64,000 nucleotides of DNA from CALLPQ01 sp038531745 (GCA_038531745.1 JBCBBJ010000003.1:1-64000); one strand, 5' to 3'; numbered from the stretch's first letter, positions 9,166 to 19,118 are shown. A program made the numbers and translations. Notes: generated by a model not told the origin, from the sequence alone.

Positions 9166-11222
9166 TTGCCAAAAAGCGTACGCACCCGGCCAAACGCCAT
9201 CAGCGGAAAATAATGCCGGTACAGATTATAATTGATCATAAAGGCGCGGCTTAGCTCAACCCCTTGGCTTAATCGGTCCTCAAGCCCGGGGTCGGTCAGC
9301 TTGATCGTGGCACCAACGCCATATCCGGGGAAGCCGGTGCCGGTATATTCTGGTTCAGTCCAGGTACCATCGACCTGCCGGTCCATCAAATAGCCGACAC
9401 CGCGCTCCATCGCGTCGCGGTCACCAGGCCGATTCACTGCAGCCAGCCCCATAATGGCCCACGCGGTTTGGCTGGCGGTTGTTGTGCCTTTGCCGGCCAT
9501 TTGAGGGTCCATGTAGGAGGCGCAGCTTTCTCCCCAACCGCTATCGCCCTGTTGCATGGCAAGGAGCCAATCGGCCGCTTTGGTGACCCAAGGGGCCGTC
9601 ATATCCACATGCAATGCTTCGAGCGCTGGCAGGACGGCACCTGTTCCGTACACATAGTTTACACCCCACCGGCCAAACCAGGAACCATCAGCCTCCTGCT
9701 CCGCTTTAAGATAGGCCAGCGCCCGGGCCATTGCCGGGTGTGTTTCCCGAAAACCAAGCTTGCCAAAGGCCTCAACAATATGGGCGGTTACATCAACCGA
9801 GGGCGGGTCAAGCGCTTCGCCAAAATCGCAAAATGGTATTCGCGTTGTGATTGTCTTGTTGTTATCTTTATCAAAAGCACCCCAGCCGCCATTTTTTGAC
9901 TGCATCCCGAGGAGCCAATCAACCCCGCGGCTGATCGCCGTTTCAATGCCGCGCTCTTGCCAATAGGGATCATCGCGAAACCGGGACAAAACAATCAGTG
10001 CCACAGCGGTATCATCTGTGTCGGGATAGAAGTAGTTTTTATATTCAAACGACCAACCACCGGGCGGTACATCGGGCACCTTCACTTGCCAGTCACCGGG
10101 CCTTAGAACCTGTTGATCAAGCACCCATTGCACGGCGCGTTGAACCTCTCCGGGATATTTCTCCAGCATATTGGCATCATCAAACGCCAATAGGGTTAAA
10201 ACCGTATCCCAAACCGGGGAGGTTGACGCTTGGATAAAAGTTGCCGGTCCCACATCGACCCGCCAGCGCGGATCATCAAGAGCGGCCAGCGCCTTTGCAA
10301 CAACGGGATGGTCAAGGGCATAACCTTCGCTCACCAACGCCATCAGGGAGTATATCCACGGGGGCTGAATACCACCCCAAACGCCGTCGGCATCCTGGTG
10401 CTGAATAATCCACTCCAGCGCGCGTTTGACGGTTGTATTCCGCCCGGGGGTGAGCCCTGCGCTTTGCAAACCATGCAGGCAATTATCAGCGGCCCGGAAA
10501 AAACGGTCCCATAAATCAGCGCCTGGCTTTTTGGGCAGCGTATAATCAAAGTCCGCGCGCTCCCCGGGAAACAACGCATCAAGACGATTTTCAGGGGCGA
10601 GCGGGCGCATTGTGCGCCGGGCGCACAAGACGGCAATGGGCACCATCGTCGCCCGGGCCCATTGGGCGAAATTATAAATCGAAAAGGCAAACCAGGGGGG
10701 AAACCGGATCACCTCCGGCGGCACATTAGGTGTTTTCTCCCACGGCCACTCACCAATCAGCGCCAGCCAATAGCGGGTGAAAACCCGGATATTGCGCAAG
10801 CCCCCTTTCGACGCGATCCAGTCTTGCGCCTTTTGCATAAAGGGCTCATCGGCGCCGTGCCCCATACTGCGCAGGGCGGCATATGCCTCAACCGTTGTGT
10901 TGATATCACCGGCGGGGGCCTTGTGGTAAATCTCCCAGGAGCCATCATCACGCTGGGTACTGATCAATGCGTGTGCCAGACGCGGGCGCAAGGGATGGTC
11001 CTCCAGGCCAAGGACCCACAACGCGAGGATCCACTCCGCTTCCATACATACATTGGATTCAAGTCGGCCAACCCAATAGCCATCAGGGTGTTGATGGTCT
11101 GCGCTCCAGGCTGCGGCGGCCTCTAAGCTTATCTCAAGCTGGTTTTCAAAATTTGACTTCTGAGGCCTTGATGGGCGCGGCGGCGTTTGCGAGGGTGCAC
11201 CGCGGTCAGCATCGTCAAACAT
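9162..11222 (-). CDS. shc: Squalene-hopene cyclase
   Basis: A 686-residue class II triterpene cyclase that protonates squalene and folds it to hopene/hopanol at the inner membrane. The catalytic DXDD motif is intact as DTDDTA at residues 401-406. Several QW-type repeats are visible, such as DGYWVG near 47-52, DGSWE near 93-97, DGVWGG near 279-284, NGGWGAFD and DGSWFGRWG. The length is normal (630-720). No hpn genes (squalene synthase, HpnH, HpnG) flank it; instead it is coupled to a BaiN-type flavoprotein. ATG 11222 lies within a plausible leader, and no in-frame alternative looks better. Confidence 0.96.
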   Translation of the reverse strand: MFDDADRGAPSQTPPRPSRPQKSNFENQLEISLEAAAAWSADHQHPDGYWVGRLESNVCMEAEWILALWVLGLEDHPLRPRLAHALISTQRDDGSWEIYHKAPAGDINTTVEAYAALRSMGHGADEPFMQKAQDWIASKGGLRNIRVFTRYWLALIGEWPWEKTPNVPPEVIRFPPWFAFSIYNFAQWARATMVPIAVLCARRTMRPLAPENRLDALFPGERADFDYTLPKKPGADLWDRFFRAADNCLHGLQSAGLTPGRNTTVKRALEWIIQHQDADGVWGGIQPPWIYSLMALVSEGYALDHPVVAKALAALDDPRWRVDVGPATFIQASTSPVWDTVLTLLAFDDANMLEKYPGEVQRAVQWVLDQQVLRPGDWQVKVPDVPPGGWSFEYKNYFYPDTDDTAVALIVLSRFRDDPYWQERGIETAISRGVDWLLGMQSKNGGWGAFDKDNNKTITTRIPFCDFGEALDPPSVDVTAHIVEAFGKLGFRETHPAMARALAYLKAEQEADGSWFGRWGVNYVYGTGAVLPALEALHVDMTAPWVTKAADWLLAMQQGDSGWGESCASYMDPQMAGKGTTTASQTAWAIMGLAAVNRPGDRDAMERGVGYLMDRQVDGTWTEPEYTGTGFPGYGVGATIKLTDPGLEDRLSQGVELSRAFMINYNLYRHYFPLMAFGRVRTLFGK

Positions 11223-11288
11223 GGTCAGTCCTCGTCGAGATTATAAGTTAAATGCGGACCACACCTTGGCCAAAGGCTTAAAGCTAGC

Positions 11289-12395
11289 CTAGGGCGACCA
11301 AGCCTCTGGCGTGCCCTGATACGCGGTATAGACGGTCATATCGCGCGGGTCGACAGCCCTCACGGTCAAGGTGATCTGTACCGTCTTTGTGCCTTCCCTT
11401 TGTCCCTTCGAAGCAGGCGTTAAGATATCAAAACAATGATACTGCCCGGCGGGTGGCGGGCCCGTGTCAGCGTCATGCGGCTCTTCGCGCTGGTGAGCAT
11501 AGGATGCAGACGCGACCCCAAGATGAAGGGTTTGGTGCGCACCCACGGCTTGATGCATGGGCACATGGGCGTGGCCGTGGAGCAGCATTATTTGCCCCGC
11601 TCCGGCGACCCGCGCAGCGTCTGCAACAGCGATAAGATCACGCCCGTCGGTCATGCGTTTGTGGCGCGCCATCCCTGCCCCGCTCCAGGGATGATGACCA
11701 AGAATGACGGTGAGATTTGGCCCGCTGCTATCGCCTTTAGAAGGTGTTGTTTGGTGTGCAAGCATCGATTTTAGCCGCGCGCGCTGCTGGGGCCCGGCAC
11801 GACCGGTGGCAAGACCCGGCGCGGAACTGGGCGCCGTATTCAAACCGACCATTTGGACAGGGCCAACGCGGCGTATAAACGGAAAGTCGGAGAAGCCAGT
11901 GGGTTTTCGTTCCTTAAGCGTTAACGGCCCATCGGGCGCAGTGGCGGCAACCCGAAGGCCAGTCATATAATCTGCCCACTGACCAAGGCCTTTGTCCCAG
12001 GGGACCCTGACATAGGTGTCATGATTACCCGGCACGACCATGATTTTGCTGGGGTCGCCTAACCCATCCATCCATCGACGCGCCGAGACAAACTCCTGCG
12101 GCAAGGCAATATTGATCAGATCACCACCGATGAGAAGCTGATCGTAACCGCGCTGGTTGATATCGTTGGTGAGGCAGTCAAGAACTTCGCGCCGATGAAC
12201 AAACCTGCGCCGAAATTGCCAATTGAGATAACCAAAAATCCGCTTATTGAGCAGCGTTGCAAACGAGACGGGGCCAAGCGTTGGCAAATGCGGATCCGAA
12301 AGATGAATGATCCGGACGGAGCGCTGGCCCGCTGCGGTCGATGTTGACACGCCAGTGGGTGCATCGTCCGATGCCTCATCCGCCTGAATATCCAC
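11289..12395 (-). CDS. Calcineurin-like metallophosphoesterase
   Basis: A 368-residue cytosolic protein of the calcineurin-like phosphoesterase superfamily (two-metal hydrolase). The metal-binding blocks appear in order: HLSDPHLP, GGDLIN (GDxx), VPGNHDTY (GNHD), LGHHPWSGAG and HGHAHVPMH (GHxH). The substrate could be a nucleotide, a phospholipid precursor or a phosphoprotein; the sequence does not say. The start is GTG 12395 with GAGGGTGA about 13 bases upstream. A small hairpin (12405-12425, TCACCCT/AGGGTGA) covers that upstream region and could modulate initiation. Same strand as shc but 66 bases away, so operon membership is possible. Confidence 0.88.
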   Translation of the reverse strand: MDIQADEASDDAPTGVSTSTAAGQRSVRIIHLSDPHLPTLGPVSFATLLNKRIFGYLNWQFRRRFVHRREVLDCLTNDINQRGYDQLLIGGDLINIALPQEFVSARRWMDGLGDPSKIMVVPGNHDTYVRVPWDKGLGQWADYMTGLRVAATAPDGPLTLKERKPTGFSDFPFIRRVGPVQMVGLNTAPSSAPGLATGRAGPQQRARLKSMLAHQTTPSKGDSSGPNLTVILGHHPWSGAGMARHKRMTDGRDLIAVADAARVAGAGQIMLLHGHAHVPMHQAVGAHQTLHLGVASASYAHQREEPHDADTGPPPAGQYHCFDILTPASKGQREGTKTVQITLTVRAVDPRDMTVYTAYQGTPEAWSP

Positions 12396-12607
12396 GATAA
12401 TGCGTCACCCTCAAAGACAGGGTGATATTGCGCCAAATAACAAAACCACCGTCAGCGCCGTACCCCTGATCAGACGCAAAGACTATCAGAAAACACAGCG
12501 CTTGCACGCGAGGATCTTTGACCAAGTGGGCCGATGGCGCCGCTTACCAGAGGAGACACTTATCTTCCTCCCCTTGCTCGGCGGTCTCTGCTCTTAAGAG
12601 GGTGTGC

Positions 12608-12964
12608 TCAGGCTACTTGTGTGCGGCGAATGCGCTTGGTCACGTCATCTATTTCCGCATCTTGCACCACGCCAATAAACTGCCGGATGGCCGTCTCACA
12701 GCTATCATCATCGTCAAAGGTTTTTGATTTACCGATGATTTCGTGATTGCCCGCCTTCAACACGAAATACGGCCGCCCATCGACAGCCTTTTTGCGCATA
12801 AACCGGTGTGGCAACGTGCTGTTTTTCTTGATGGAGGCGATGCCGTTAAACGCGCTGCGTTTTTCCCGGTAGCCCTCACTCGACATGATATTGTCACCCA
12901 CGGCCGTAAGTAGCCGGAATCGAAACTCGCCCGCCTTATCGCGGAATACTTCAAATTTGCCCAT
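12608..12964 (-). CDS. yegP: YegP family protein (DUF1508)
   Basis: A 118-residue protein of the YegP/DUF1508 family. Two copies of the short domain are seen: the first at residues 1-50 (GKFEVFRDKAGEFRFRLL ... NIMSSEGY) and the second at about 60-105 (GRPYFVLKAGNHEIIGKSK). The molecular role is not established; members are small, conserved and often linked to stress. ATG 12964 is chosen because the conserved domain begins there and AGGGCAAAG precedes it, although the frame is open to 13162. It is divergent from the SOS-type helicase gene. Confidence 0.88.
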   Translation of the reverse strand: MGKFEVFRDKAGEFRFRLLTAVGDNIMSSEGYREKRSAFNGIASIKKNSTLPHRFMRKKAVDGRPYFVLKAGNHEIIGKSKTFDDDDSCETAIRQFIGVVQDAEIDDVTKRIRRTQVA

Positions 12965-13101
12965 CTTTGCCCTGTTCCCTATGCCCTGTCCGGCTTGACG
13001 CGCCGGGTAAGTGTTTGAGACTGGGATAGAAACGGCGACACCGTGGCAAAAACCGGGGGCACAATATGACTTTAGTGTGGCACCCCGGCACAAGCATAAA
13101 A

Positions 13102-13154
13102 TTCTGCTACCAACCCAAAATAAATGCTGCCGATTATTTGGGTTGGTAGCAGAA
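13102..13154. repeat. Long near-perfect hairpin in the yegP / uvrD divergent region
   Basis: The left arm 13102-13123 (begins TTCTGCTACCAACCC) and the right arm 13134-13154 (ends GGGTTGGTAGCAGAA) are complementary over 21 positions with a single extra A in the left arm; the loop is 10 bases. It lies in the 302-bp gap between two divergent genes, so it is not a normal terminator for either. The rest of that gap holds the LexA box at 13232-13246 and no recognisable gene. It may be a palindromic mobile repeat or a protein-binding site. Confidence 0.8.
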
Positions 13155-13231
13155 ACGGGCAAATATTACGGAAAAGTCTGTTTTGCTTATGACGTTGCCA
13201 CAAGCACCCCGGACCCTGCGTCCCTTCAGAT

Positions 13232-13246
13232 GTTCCAGAATCGTTC
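13232..13246. promoter_or_regulatory. LexA (SOS) box upstream of the UvrD-type helicase
   Basis: GTTC-CAGAATC-GTTC is an exact match to the alphaproteobacterial LexA operator GTTC-N7-GTTC. It ends 20 bases before the helicase ATG at 13267, a normal position for repression of that promoter. Confidence 0.8.
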
Positions 13247-13266
13247 TTTTCGGCGTATAGAAAGTC

Positions 13267-15591
13267 ATGAGTTCGCAAACCGTTTCCCAACGCGCCCTGC
13301 AAGCCATCAAACCGCCCGCCTCTGGCAGCGGCAATGGTGATGCCGATTATCTCAATGGTCTGAATGATGAGCAACAGGCGGCGGTTCTCGCCACCGACGG
13401 ACCGGTTCTAATGCTCGCCGGGGCGGGTACTGGCAAGACCCGGGCCCTAACAACGCGTCTTGCGCATATTTTGCGCGAACGTCTTGCCTACCCGTCGCAA
13501 ATCCTCGCGGTGACCTTCACCAATAAAGCGGCCCGGGAGATGAAAGAGCGAATCGGTAAACTGATCGGTGACGAGGTTGAGGGGATGCGCTGGCTCGGCA
13601 CATTCCACGCCATCGCCGCCCAAATCCTGCGCCGACATGCCGAACTGGTGAGCCTCAAGTCAAATTTCACCATCCTCGATATGGATGATCAAATCCGTCT
13701 CGCTAAACAGGTGATCACCGACGCCGATATTGACGAAAAACGCTGGACCGGCCGGGCGCTCGCCAGCATGATCGATGGCTGGAAAAATCGTGGCTTGGTG
13801 CCGGAAAAAGTTCCCAAAGATGAGGCCTGGCATTTTGCCGATGGGCGCGCCATCGATCTTTATGCGAATTATCAGGCAAGACTGATCACGCTCAATGCGG
13901 TGGATTTTGGGGATCTCCTTGTCCACAACCTAACGATCTTTCAGCAAAATGAGGATGTGCTGAGCGACTATCAGGGCCGCTTTCGTTATATGCTGGTCGA
14001 TGAATATCAGGACACGAACGTTGCCCAATATTTATGGCTGCGTCTCCTCGCCCAGCAGCATCGTAATATATGTTGTGTAGGCGATGATGACCAGTCGATT
14101 TATGGCTGGCGCGGGGCTGAGGTTGAAAACATCCTGCGGTTTGAAAAAGATTTTCCGGGCGCGAAGGTCATCCGCCTTGAACGTAACTATCGATCTACAC
14201 CGGCCATCCTTGGGGCCGCATCGGGCCTGATTAGCGCCAATCAGGATCGTCTTGGCAAAACGCTTTGGACGGACCGCGAAGACGGCGAAAAGGTTTTGGT
14301 GCGCGGCCTGTGGGACGGGGAGGAAGAAGCGCGCCAAATCTGTGACGAAATTGAAACGGAGCAAAGCCGCGGCCGCTCGCTAAGTCAAATGGCTGTCCTC
14401 GTGCGGGCGTCATTTCAAATGCGTGCCTTTGAAGAGCGGTTCAATACGCTCGGTCTTGCCTATAAAGTTGTTGGTGGCCCCCGGTTTTATGAGCGCGAAG
14501 AAACCCGCGACGCCATTGCGTATTTGCGGCTCGTACGCAGCCAGGCTGACGATCTTGCTTTTGACCGCATTGCGAACAAGCCAGCGCGTAAGCTGGGCGG
14601 CGTGACCATGCAGGCCGTGCACAAGATTGCCCGGCGCGAAGAAATCCCGCTCATGCGTGCGGCACGGCTCATCCTGGAAACAGGTGAATTGAGCGGCGTT
14701 GGCAAAACGGCCCTCACCCGGTTTGTGGCCATGATTGATCGGTGGTCGACGCAGATGGATGATCTGCCGCCACGTGATCTTGCCGAACTGATTCTCGAAG
14801 AATCTGGGTATACGGATTATTGGAAAAACTCTAAATCGCCGAAAGCGGCAAGCAAACTTGAAAACCTCAAGGAAATTGTCTCGGCAGTGAGCGAGTATGA
14901 GACGGTCGAGGCATTCCTCGACCATGTGGCTCTGGTGGCGGAACATAATGAGAGTTTTGCTGGCGGTCAGGTTTGGCTGATGACATTGCACGCGGCAAAG
15001 GGCCTGGAATTCCCGGTTGTCTTTTTGCCCGGTTGGGAAGAAGGCGTTTTTCCGTCGCAACGCTCCCTCGACGAAGGGGGAACGGCAGCTCTCGAAGAAG
15101 AGCGGCGCTTAGCATATGTGGGCATTACACGGGCCGAAGAAAGCTGCCGTATTTCTTTTGCAGCCAATCGGCAAATGTATGGCCGTTGGCAGAATGCGGC
15201 CCCGTCGCGATTTATCGATGAGTTGCCTGAGGAACATGTGGAGGTTCAATCTGAGCCAGGACTTTATGGAAATGCGGCGTCAAGTCTCGCCAGCCATACA
15301 CGTTTCAACGCCGAACCGGTCACCAAGTCCGAATATTACGACAATCCCGGTTGGCGCCGGGCGCGTGCCGCCGCCCGCCGACCGATTTCTGATCCACCCA
15401 TGATTGAAGGCAAGGCGAATGCCGTCTCGGTACAGAGCGTTGGCACATCACGTTTTGAAATCGGCCAACGCGTTTTTCACCAAAAATTTGGGTACGGCCA
15501 TGTGAAAGCTACGGAAGGTCAGAAACTGACCGTCACGTTTGACCATTCCGGCGATAAAAAAGTGATCGATCAATATCTTCAGGCGGCGTGA
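13267..15591 (+). CDS. uvrD: UvrD/PcrA-type ATP-dependent DNA helicase
   Basis: A 774-residue superfamily 1A, 3'-5' helicase. The Q motif (LNDEQQAAV), Walker A (AGAGTGKTRALTTR), Walker B (LVDEYQDTN), motif III (GDDDQSIYGWRGA), motif IV (RNYRST) and motif VI (VGITRAEE) are all present in order. A short C-terminal RNA-polymerase-interaction-like Tudor segment (residues about 715-770, RVFHQKFGYGHVKATEG) matches PcrA/UvrD. It removes proteins and unwinds nicked DNA during excision and mismatch repair. The LexA box just upstream predicts SOS induction. It is one of several repair genes in the window and has no operon partner. Confidence 0.95.
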   Translation: MSSQTVSQRALQAIKPPASGSGNGDADYLNGLNDEQQAAVLATDGPVLMLAGAGTGKTRALTTRLAHILRERLAYPSQILAVTFTNKAAREMKERIGKLIGDEVEGMRWLGTFHAIAAQILRRHAELVSLKSNFTILDMDDQIRLAKQVITDADIDEKRWTGRALASMIDGWKNRGLVPEKVPKDEAWHFADGRAIDLYANYQARLITLNAVDFGDLLVHNLTIFQQNEDVLSDYQGRFRYMLVDEYQDTNVAQYLWLRLLAQQHRNICCVGDDDQSIYGWRGAEVENILRFEKDFPGAKVIRLERNYRSTPAILGAASGLISANQDRLGKTLWTDREDGEKVLVRGLWDGEEEARQICDEIETEQSRGRSLSQMAVLVRASFQMRAFEERFNTLGLAYKVVGGPRFYEREETRDAIAYLRLVRSQADDLAFDRIANKPARKLGGVTMQAVHKIARREEIPLMRAARLILETGELSGVGKTALTRFVAMIDRWSTQMDDLPPRDLAELILEESGYTDYWKNSKSPKAASKLENLKEIVSAVSEYETVEAFLDHVALVAEHNESFAGGQVWLMTLHAAKGLEFPVVFLPGWEEGVFPSQRSLDEGGTAALEEERRLAYVGITRAEESCRISFAANRQMYGRWQNAAPSRFIDELPEEHVEVQSEPGLYGNAASSLASHTRFNAEPVTKSEYYDNPGWRRARAAARRPISDPPMIEGKANAVSVQSVGTSRFEIGQRVFHQKFGYGHVKATEGQKLTVTFDHSGDKKVIDQYLQAA

Positions 15592-15687
15592 GCAGAATTT
15601 TACGATCCAAAATGCGGGGGCGAGCAAAACGCACCCCTTGCACCAAACGTCGTTGGCATCGCGCTCTTTTTAGAGGGACACCGCGAT

Positions 15688-15719
15688 CCCCGTGGTCAAG
15701 CCACGGGGAGGGGTTTTTG
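15688..15719 (+). terminator. Rho-independent terminator after the UvrD-type gene
   Basis: CCCCGTGG (15688-15695), loop TCAAG, CCACGGGG (15701-15708), then AGGGG and a T-rich run. It is about 97 bases after the helicase stop codon and points with that gene. Confidence 0.75.
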
Positions 15720-15797
15720 TTCTTCTCGGTCAAACCAATGTCGCTCCACGACATAAACCCACATCATACCGGTTCGCAGGCATCCATACGATCCGTC

Positions 15798-18700
15798 TTA
15801 TTGCATTTCATCATCCAATGCCGGTGCGGTTGGCGTTGATGGACCCTCTTGCGAGGCGCTCATCTGTAACGGGGGCAGCGCGATGCCGGGTGCCGTTTTC
15901 TCAGAAAACACAGCGTTGAAATCGGCAATCGGTCCGGCGATGACTTTGTCACGGTTGGCCATGGCCGTTTTGAAGGCTTGCTGCAAATCGACCATACGGT
16001 CTTTCATGCCACCCGTTACCCCTTGCGCGGCGCCATCGACGGTGCCGTAAAGGGCGAGAAGATCAGAATCGAGCATGTCAGGATAATTCAGCACATCCTG
16101 AAAAAACTCCCGCTCTGGCGAAACGACGGCTTTTTCCCAATCATCAACGGCATCGCCCAGGGTTGAGGCGGCGGTGACCAGTGCCTCACCATCACCGGCC
16201 TCTTCCGCGATCTTTTTGCGGAGCTCGGCCTGTTCCTTTGCAACGCGCAAGGCAACGACCGAGCGGTATAATTCGTCAATCATACCATAAAGATTGCTAA
16301 CCATTGCCTGTTGCTCGGTGATCTTTGCCGGCTCGGTCGCTAACCGCGGGTCCCACTCAACTGTCAACGGCACCGTTCCGACCAGCTTGTCGCCATATTT
16401 CATCCGTACACTGTATTGACCAGGCCCGACGCTATAACCGGGGACAATTTTTGCCTCACCGCCCCGTGTTGACCACAGGCCGGGGACATCTTTGACCGGT
16501 GCGCGGCGCATGTCCCACATGACCCTGTTGATCCCTTTTTCGGCAGGTAAAGCGTATTTCACACCACTACCGCCACCCTCAATACCCTTTTCGCTATCGC
16601 TTTTTAAGGTTCGGAGAATATTTTCGTCTGCATCAAGAATTTCCAGCGTGAGCGTAACTTCCTTAAGGTCGGGCGTCTCACCAAGAGAATAATAGATGAC
16701 CGCGCCTTTGGGGGGATTGGCCCCCTCGCCGCCATTGCCGCCGCCAGTTTCAAAGCGCTGGGCCGGTTGCGGCGTAAACAGATGCGCATCGGCTTGCATG
16801 ATTTGCGGCGTCGTCTCGCGCAGGGGCGCAATATCATCAAGGATCCAAAAGCCCCGCCCCTGTGTTGCCACCACAAGATCGCGCGCTTTTACCCGCAGAT
16901 CGGTAATTGGCACGCTGGGCATTTCCAAACGTAAGCTCTCCCAATTCCCGCCAGCATTGGTTGAAAAAAAGACGCCCTTTTCCGTGCCTGCGAATAAGAG
17001 CCCCGGTTTTTGAACATCTTCGCGGACAACACGGACAAAAGCATCTTTCGGTAATCTGCCATCCAACTGCGACCAGCTTTGGCCATAATCCTTGGTCTGA
17101 TAAATATAGGGTTTTTGATCGCCCATTTTATAGCGGGTAAAGGCCACATAAGCAGTACCCGGTGTATGGGGTGACACTTCGATTGCGTTGAACATGCCAT
17201 CGCTGACCCCCGACGGTGTCACATCCGTCCAGCTTTCCCCATCATCACGGGTCACCTGCAATCGGCCATCATCGGTACCGGCCCACAGAATGCCCGCCTC
17301 ATGCGGACTATCGGCCAGATAAAGGATGGTGTTGTAATTTTCACTAACCTCATTGGTAATGGGCAGGCCGCCGGGACCTTGTTTGTCTTCCTCATCGCGG
17401 GTGAGGTCGGGCGAATATTCGGTCCACGACTGACCGCGGTCACGCGACACCATCACATGATTGCCGCCATGGAATATTGTTTTTGGATCATGGGCCGACA
17501 CAACGATTGGCGCATTCCAGTTCCATCGATATTTGCGTTCGGACGGTGACACCCCAAACTCAAGCTCCGGATATGCGGCGATATAACGGGAGGTGCGGGT
17601 TTCCATATCAAACTCGGAGATGTAGCCGAGATAGCTGCCCGCATAGATGTAGCGTGGATTGTCGGGGTCGAGGGCCACATGGGCACTCTCGCCACCGCCA
17701 ACTGCGTAATAGTCATCGCGCCCGATCGACCCATCGGCACCGCGCACGGGGATAGAAACCGTGGAATTGTCCTGCTGGCCCGCATAAAGGCGGTATGGCA
17801 CCTGATTGTCGGTGATGACACGGTAGAATTGCGCCGTGGGCTGATTATGCTGCTGCGACCATGAAGCAGCGCCATCGAGCGAAATGTTGCCGCCGCCATC
17901 ATTTGCATTGGCAATAATGCTCGGGTTTTCCGGATTGATCCACACATCGTGGTGGTCCGTGTGTCGATCAGGCACCGAAACAAAGCTCTTGCCGCCATCG
18001 GTTGATTTGTGAAAATCAGCATTCATCACATAGACCGTGTCCGCGTCCTTCGGATCGGCAAAAATGTGCATATAATACCAGGAGCGCGCCTGAACCTTTC
18101 GGGTCTTGTTCACTTGCGTCCAGCTCTCACCATAATCGATGGATTTATAAACGCCGCCTTTCTTGTCGCCCGCTTCAATCACCGCATAGACAAGGCCGGG
18201 TTTGGCACCCGACGGGGCAATGCCAATTTTGCCCATAGTTTCGGGCAAATCATCGGTCAGACGGGCCCAGCTTTCCCCGCCATCGGTGGATTTCCAGATA
18301 CCACTGCCCGGCCCGCCGGAGCGCATTTGCCACGGCTCGCGTTCATGGTCCCACATGGCAGCATATAAAATAAGCGGGTTACCCGGATCAATTCGCAAAT
18401 CAACGGCGCCCGAATTGTCATTCTCGCCCACCAGCGTCTTACGCCAGGTTTTGCCGCCATCGTCGGTCTTATAAACGCCGCGCGCCGCATTGGGGGCCCA
18501 GCTATCGCCCTGGGCGGCAACCCAGATCACATCCGGATTGGCAGGATGGATGACGATCTCACCAATCTGGCGGGTCTCTTTAAGGCCCAAATGCTGCCAA
18601 GTGTTGCCGCCATCAACAGACTTATAAATGCCGTCGCCTTGGCTCGACGCAACGCCCCGAAAGGCGGATTCGCCAGTACCGGCCACCACGATATTGGGGT

Positions 18701-19118
18701 TTGAGGGTGCCACCGCGAGGGCGCCAATGGGCGCGGTATTGAAATCTTTGTCAGACACGGCTGACCAGCTTGTCCCCGCATTGGTCGTTTTTAACACCCC
18801 GCCGGTGGTGCCCAGATAAAAGGTAAAGGGCGCCTGCGCCGACCCGGCAATGGCGTTCGCGCGCCCGCCTCGCCACGGCCCAATATTGCGATAAACAAGG
18901 CCATCCAGAAACCCACGCTCATCGGCCATTGCCGGGGTTGGCGTTCCAGTCGCCGCCGCGGTTTGGGCGTCCGTCTTTTGCGCTGCGGTGGCTTGGAAAA
19001 GCGCGCCGCCCGCGATGGTCAGGGCCAGCGCCCCCAGCGCCACACTGGGCATCAAAGCTCTGCGAATGCCACGTGACGACAGGGAATTGGCGGTCTTACT
19101 GGTTGGCGTAGTTGACAT
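15798..19118 (-). CDS. Secreted BNR/Asp-box repeat (sortilin-like) beta-propeller protein
   Basis: A 1106-residue exported protein. A basic, hydrophobic N-terminus (residues about 18-45) ends near ATAAQ, consistent with Sec export. Residues about 70-760 form multi-bladed beta-propeller repeats with many Asp-box signatures (S/T-x-D-x-G-x-T/S-W), for example KSVDGGNTW, KTDDGGKTW and KSTDGGESW, as in VPS10/sortilin and glycosyl hydrolase-like exo-alpha families. The C-terminal 300 residues are a non-propeller domain with helical segments. Such proteins are frequent in marine alphaproteobacteria, and their substrate is unknown. GGAGGA lies just upstream of the ATG at 19118. No peptidase motif is evident. 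Confidence 0.88.
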   Translation of the reverse strand: MSTTPTSKTANSLSSRGIRRALMPSVALGALALTIAGGALFQATAAQKTDAQTAAATGTPTPAMADERGFLDGLVYRNIGPWRGGRANAIAGSAQAPFTFYLGTTGGVLKTTNAGTSWSAVSDKDFNTAPIGALAVAPSNPNIVVAGTGESAFRGVASSQGDGIYKSVDGGNTWQHLGLKETRQIGEIVIHPANPDVIWVAAQGDSWAPNAARGVYKTDDGGKTWRKTLVGENDNSGAVDLRIDPGNPLILYAAMWDHEREPWQMRSGGPGSGIWKSTDGGESWARLTDDLPETMGKIGIAPSGAKPGLVYAVIEAGDKKGGVYKSIDYGESWTQVNKTRKVQARSWYYMHIFADPKDADTVYVMNADFHKSTDGGKSFVSVPDRHTDHHDVWINPENPSIIANANDGGGNISLDGAASWSQQHNQPTAQFYRVITDNQVPYRLYAGQQDNSTVSIPVRGADGSIGRDDYYAVGGGESAHVALDPDNPRYIYAGSYLGYISEFDMETRTSRYIAAYPELEFGVSPSERKYRWNWNAPIVVSAHDPKTIFHGGNHVMVSRDRGQSWTEYSPDLTRDEEDKQGPGGLPITNEVSENYNTILYLADSPHEAGILWAGTDDGRLQVTRDDGESWTDVTPSGVSDGMFNAIEVSPHTPGTAYVAFTRYKMGDQKPYIYQTKDYGQSWSQLDGRLPKDAFVRVVREDVQKPGLLFAGTEKGVFFSTNAGGNWESLRLEMPSVPITDLRVKARDLVVATQGRGFWILDDIAPLRETTPQIMQADAHLFTPQPAQRFETGGGNGGEGANPPKGAVIYYSLGETPDLKEVTLTLEILDADENILRTLKSDSEKGIEGGGSGVKYALPAEKGINRVMWDMRRAPVKDVPGLWSTRGGEAKIVPGYSVGPGQYSVRMKYGDKLVGTVPLTVEWDPRLATEPAKITEQQAMVSNLYGMIDELYRSVVALRVAKEQAELRKKIAEEAGDGEALVTAASTLGDAVDDWEKAVVSPEREFFQDVLNYPDMLDSDLLALYGTVDGAAQGVTGGMKDRMVDLQQAFKTAMANRDKVIAGPIADFNAVFSEKTAPGIALPPLQMSASQEGPSTPTAPALDDEMQ

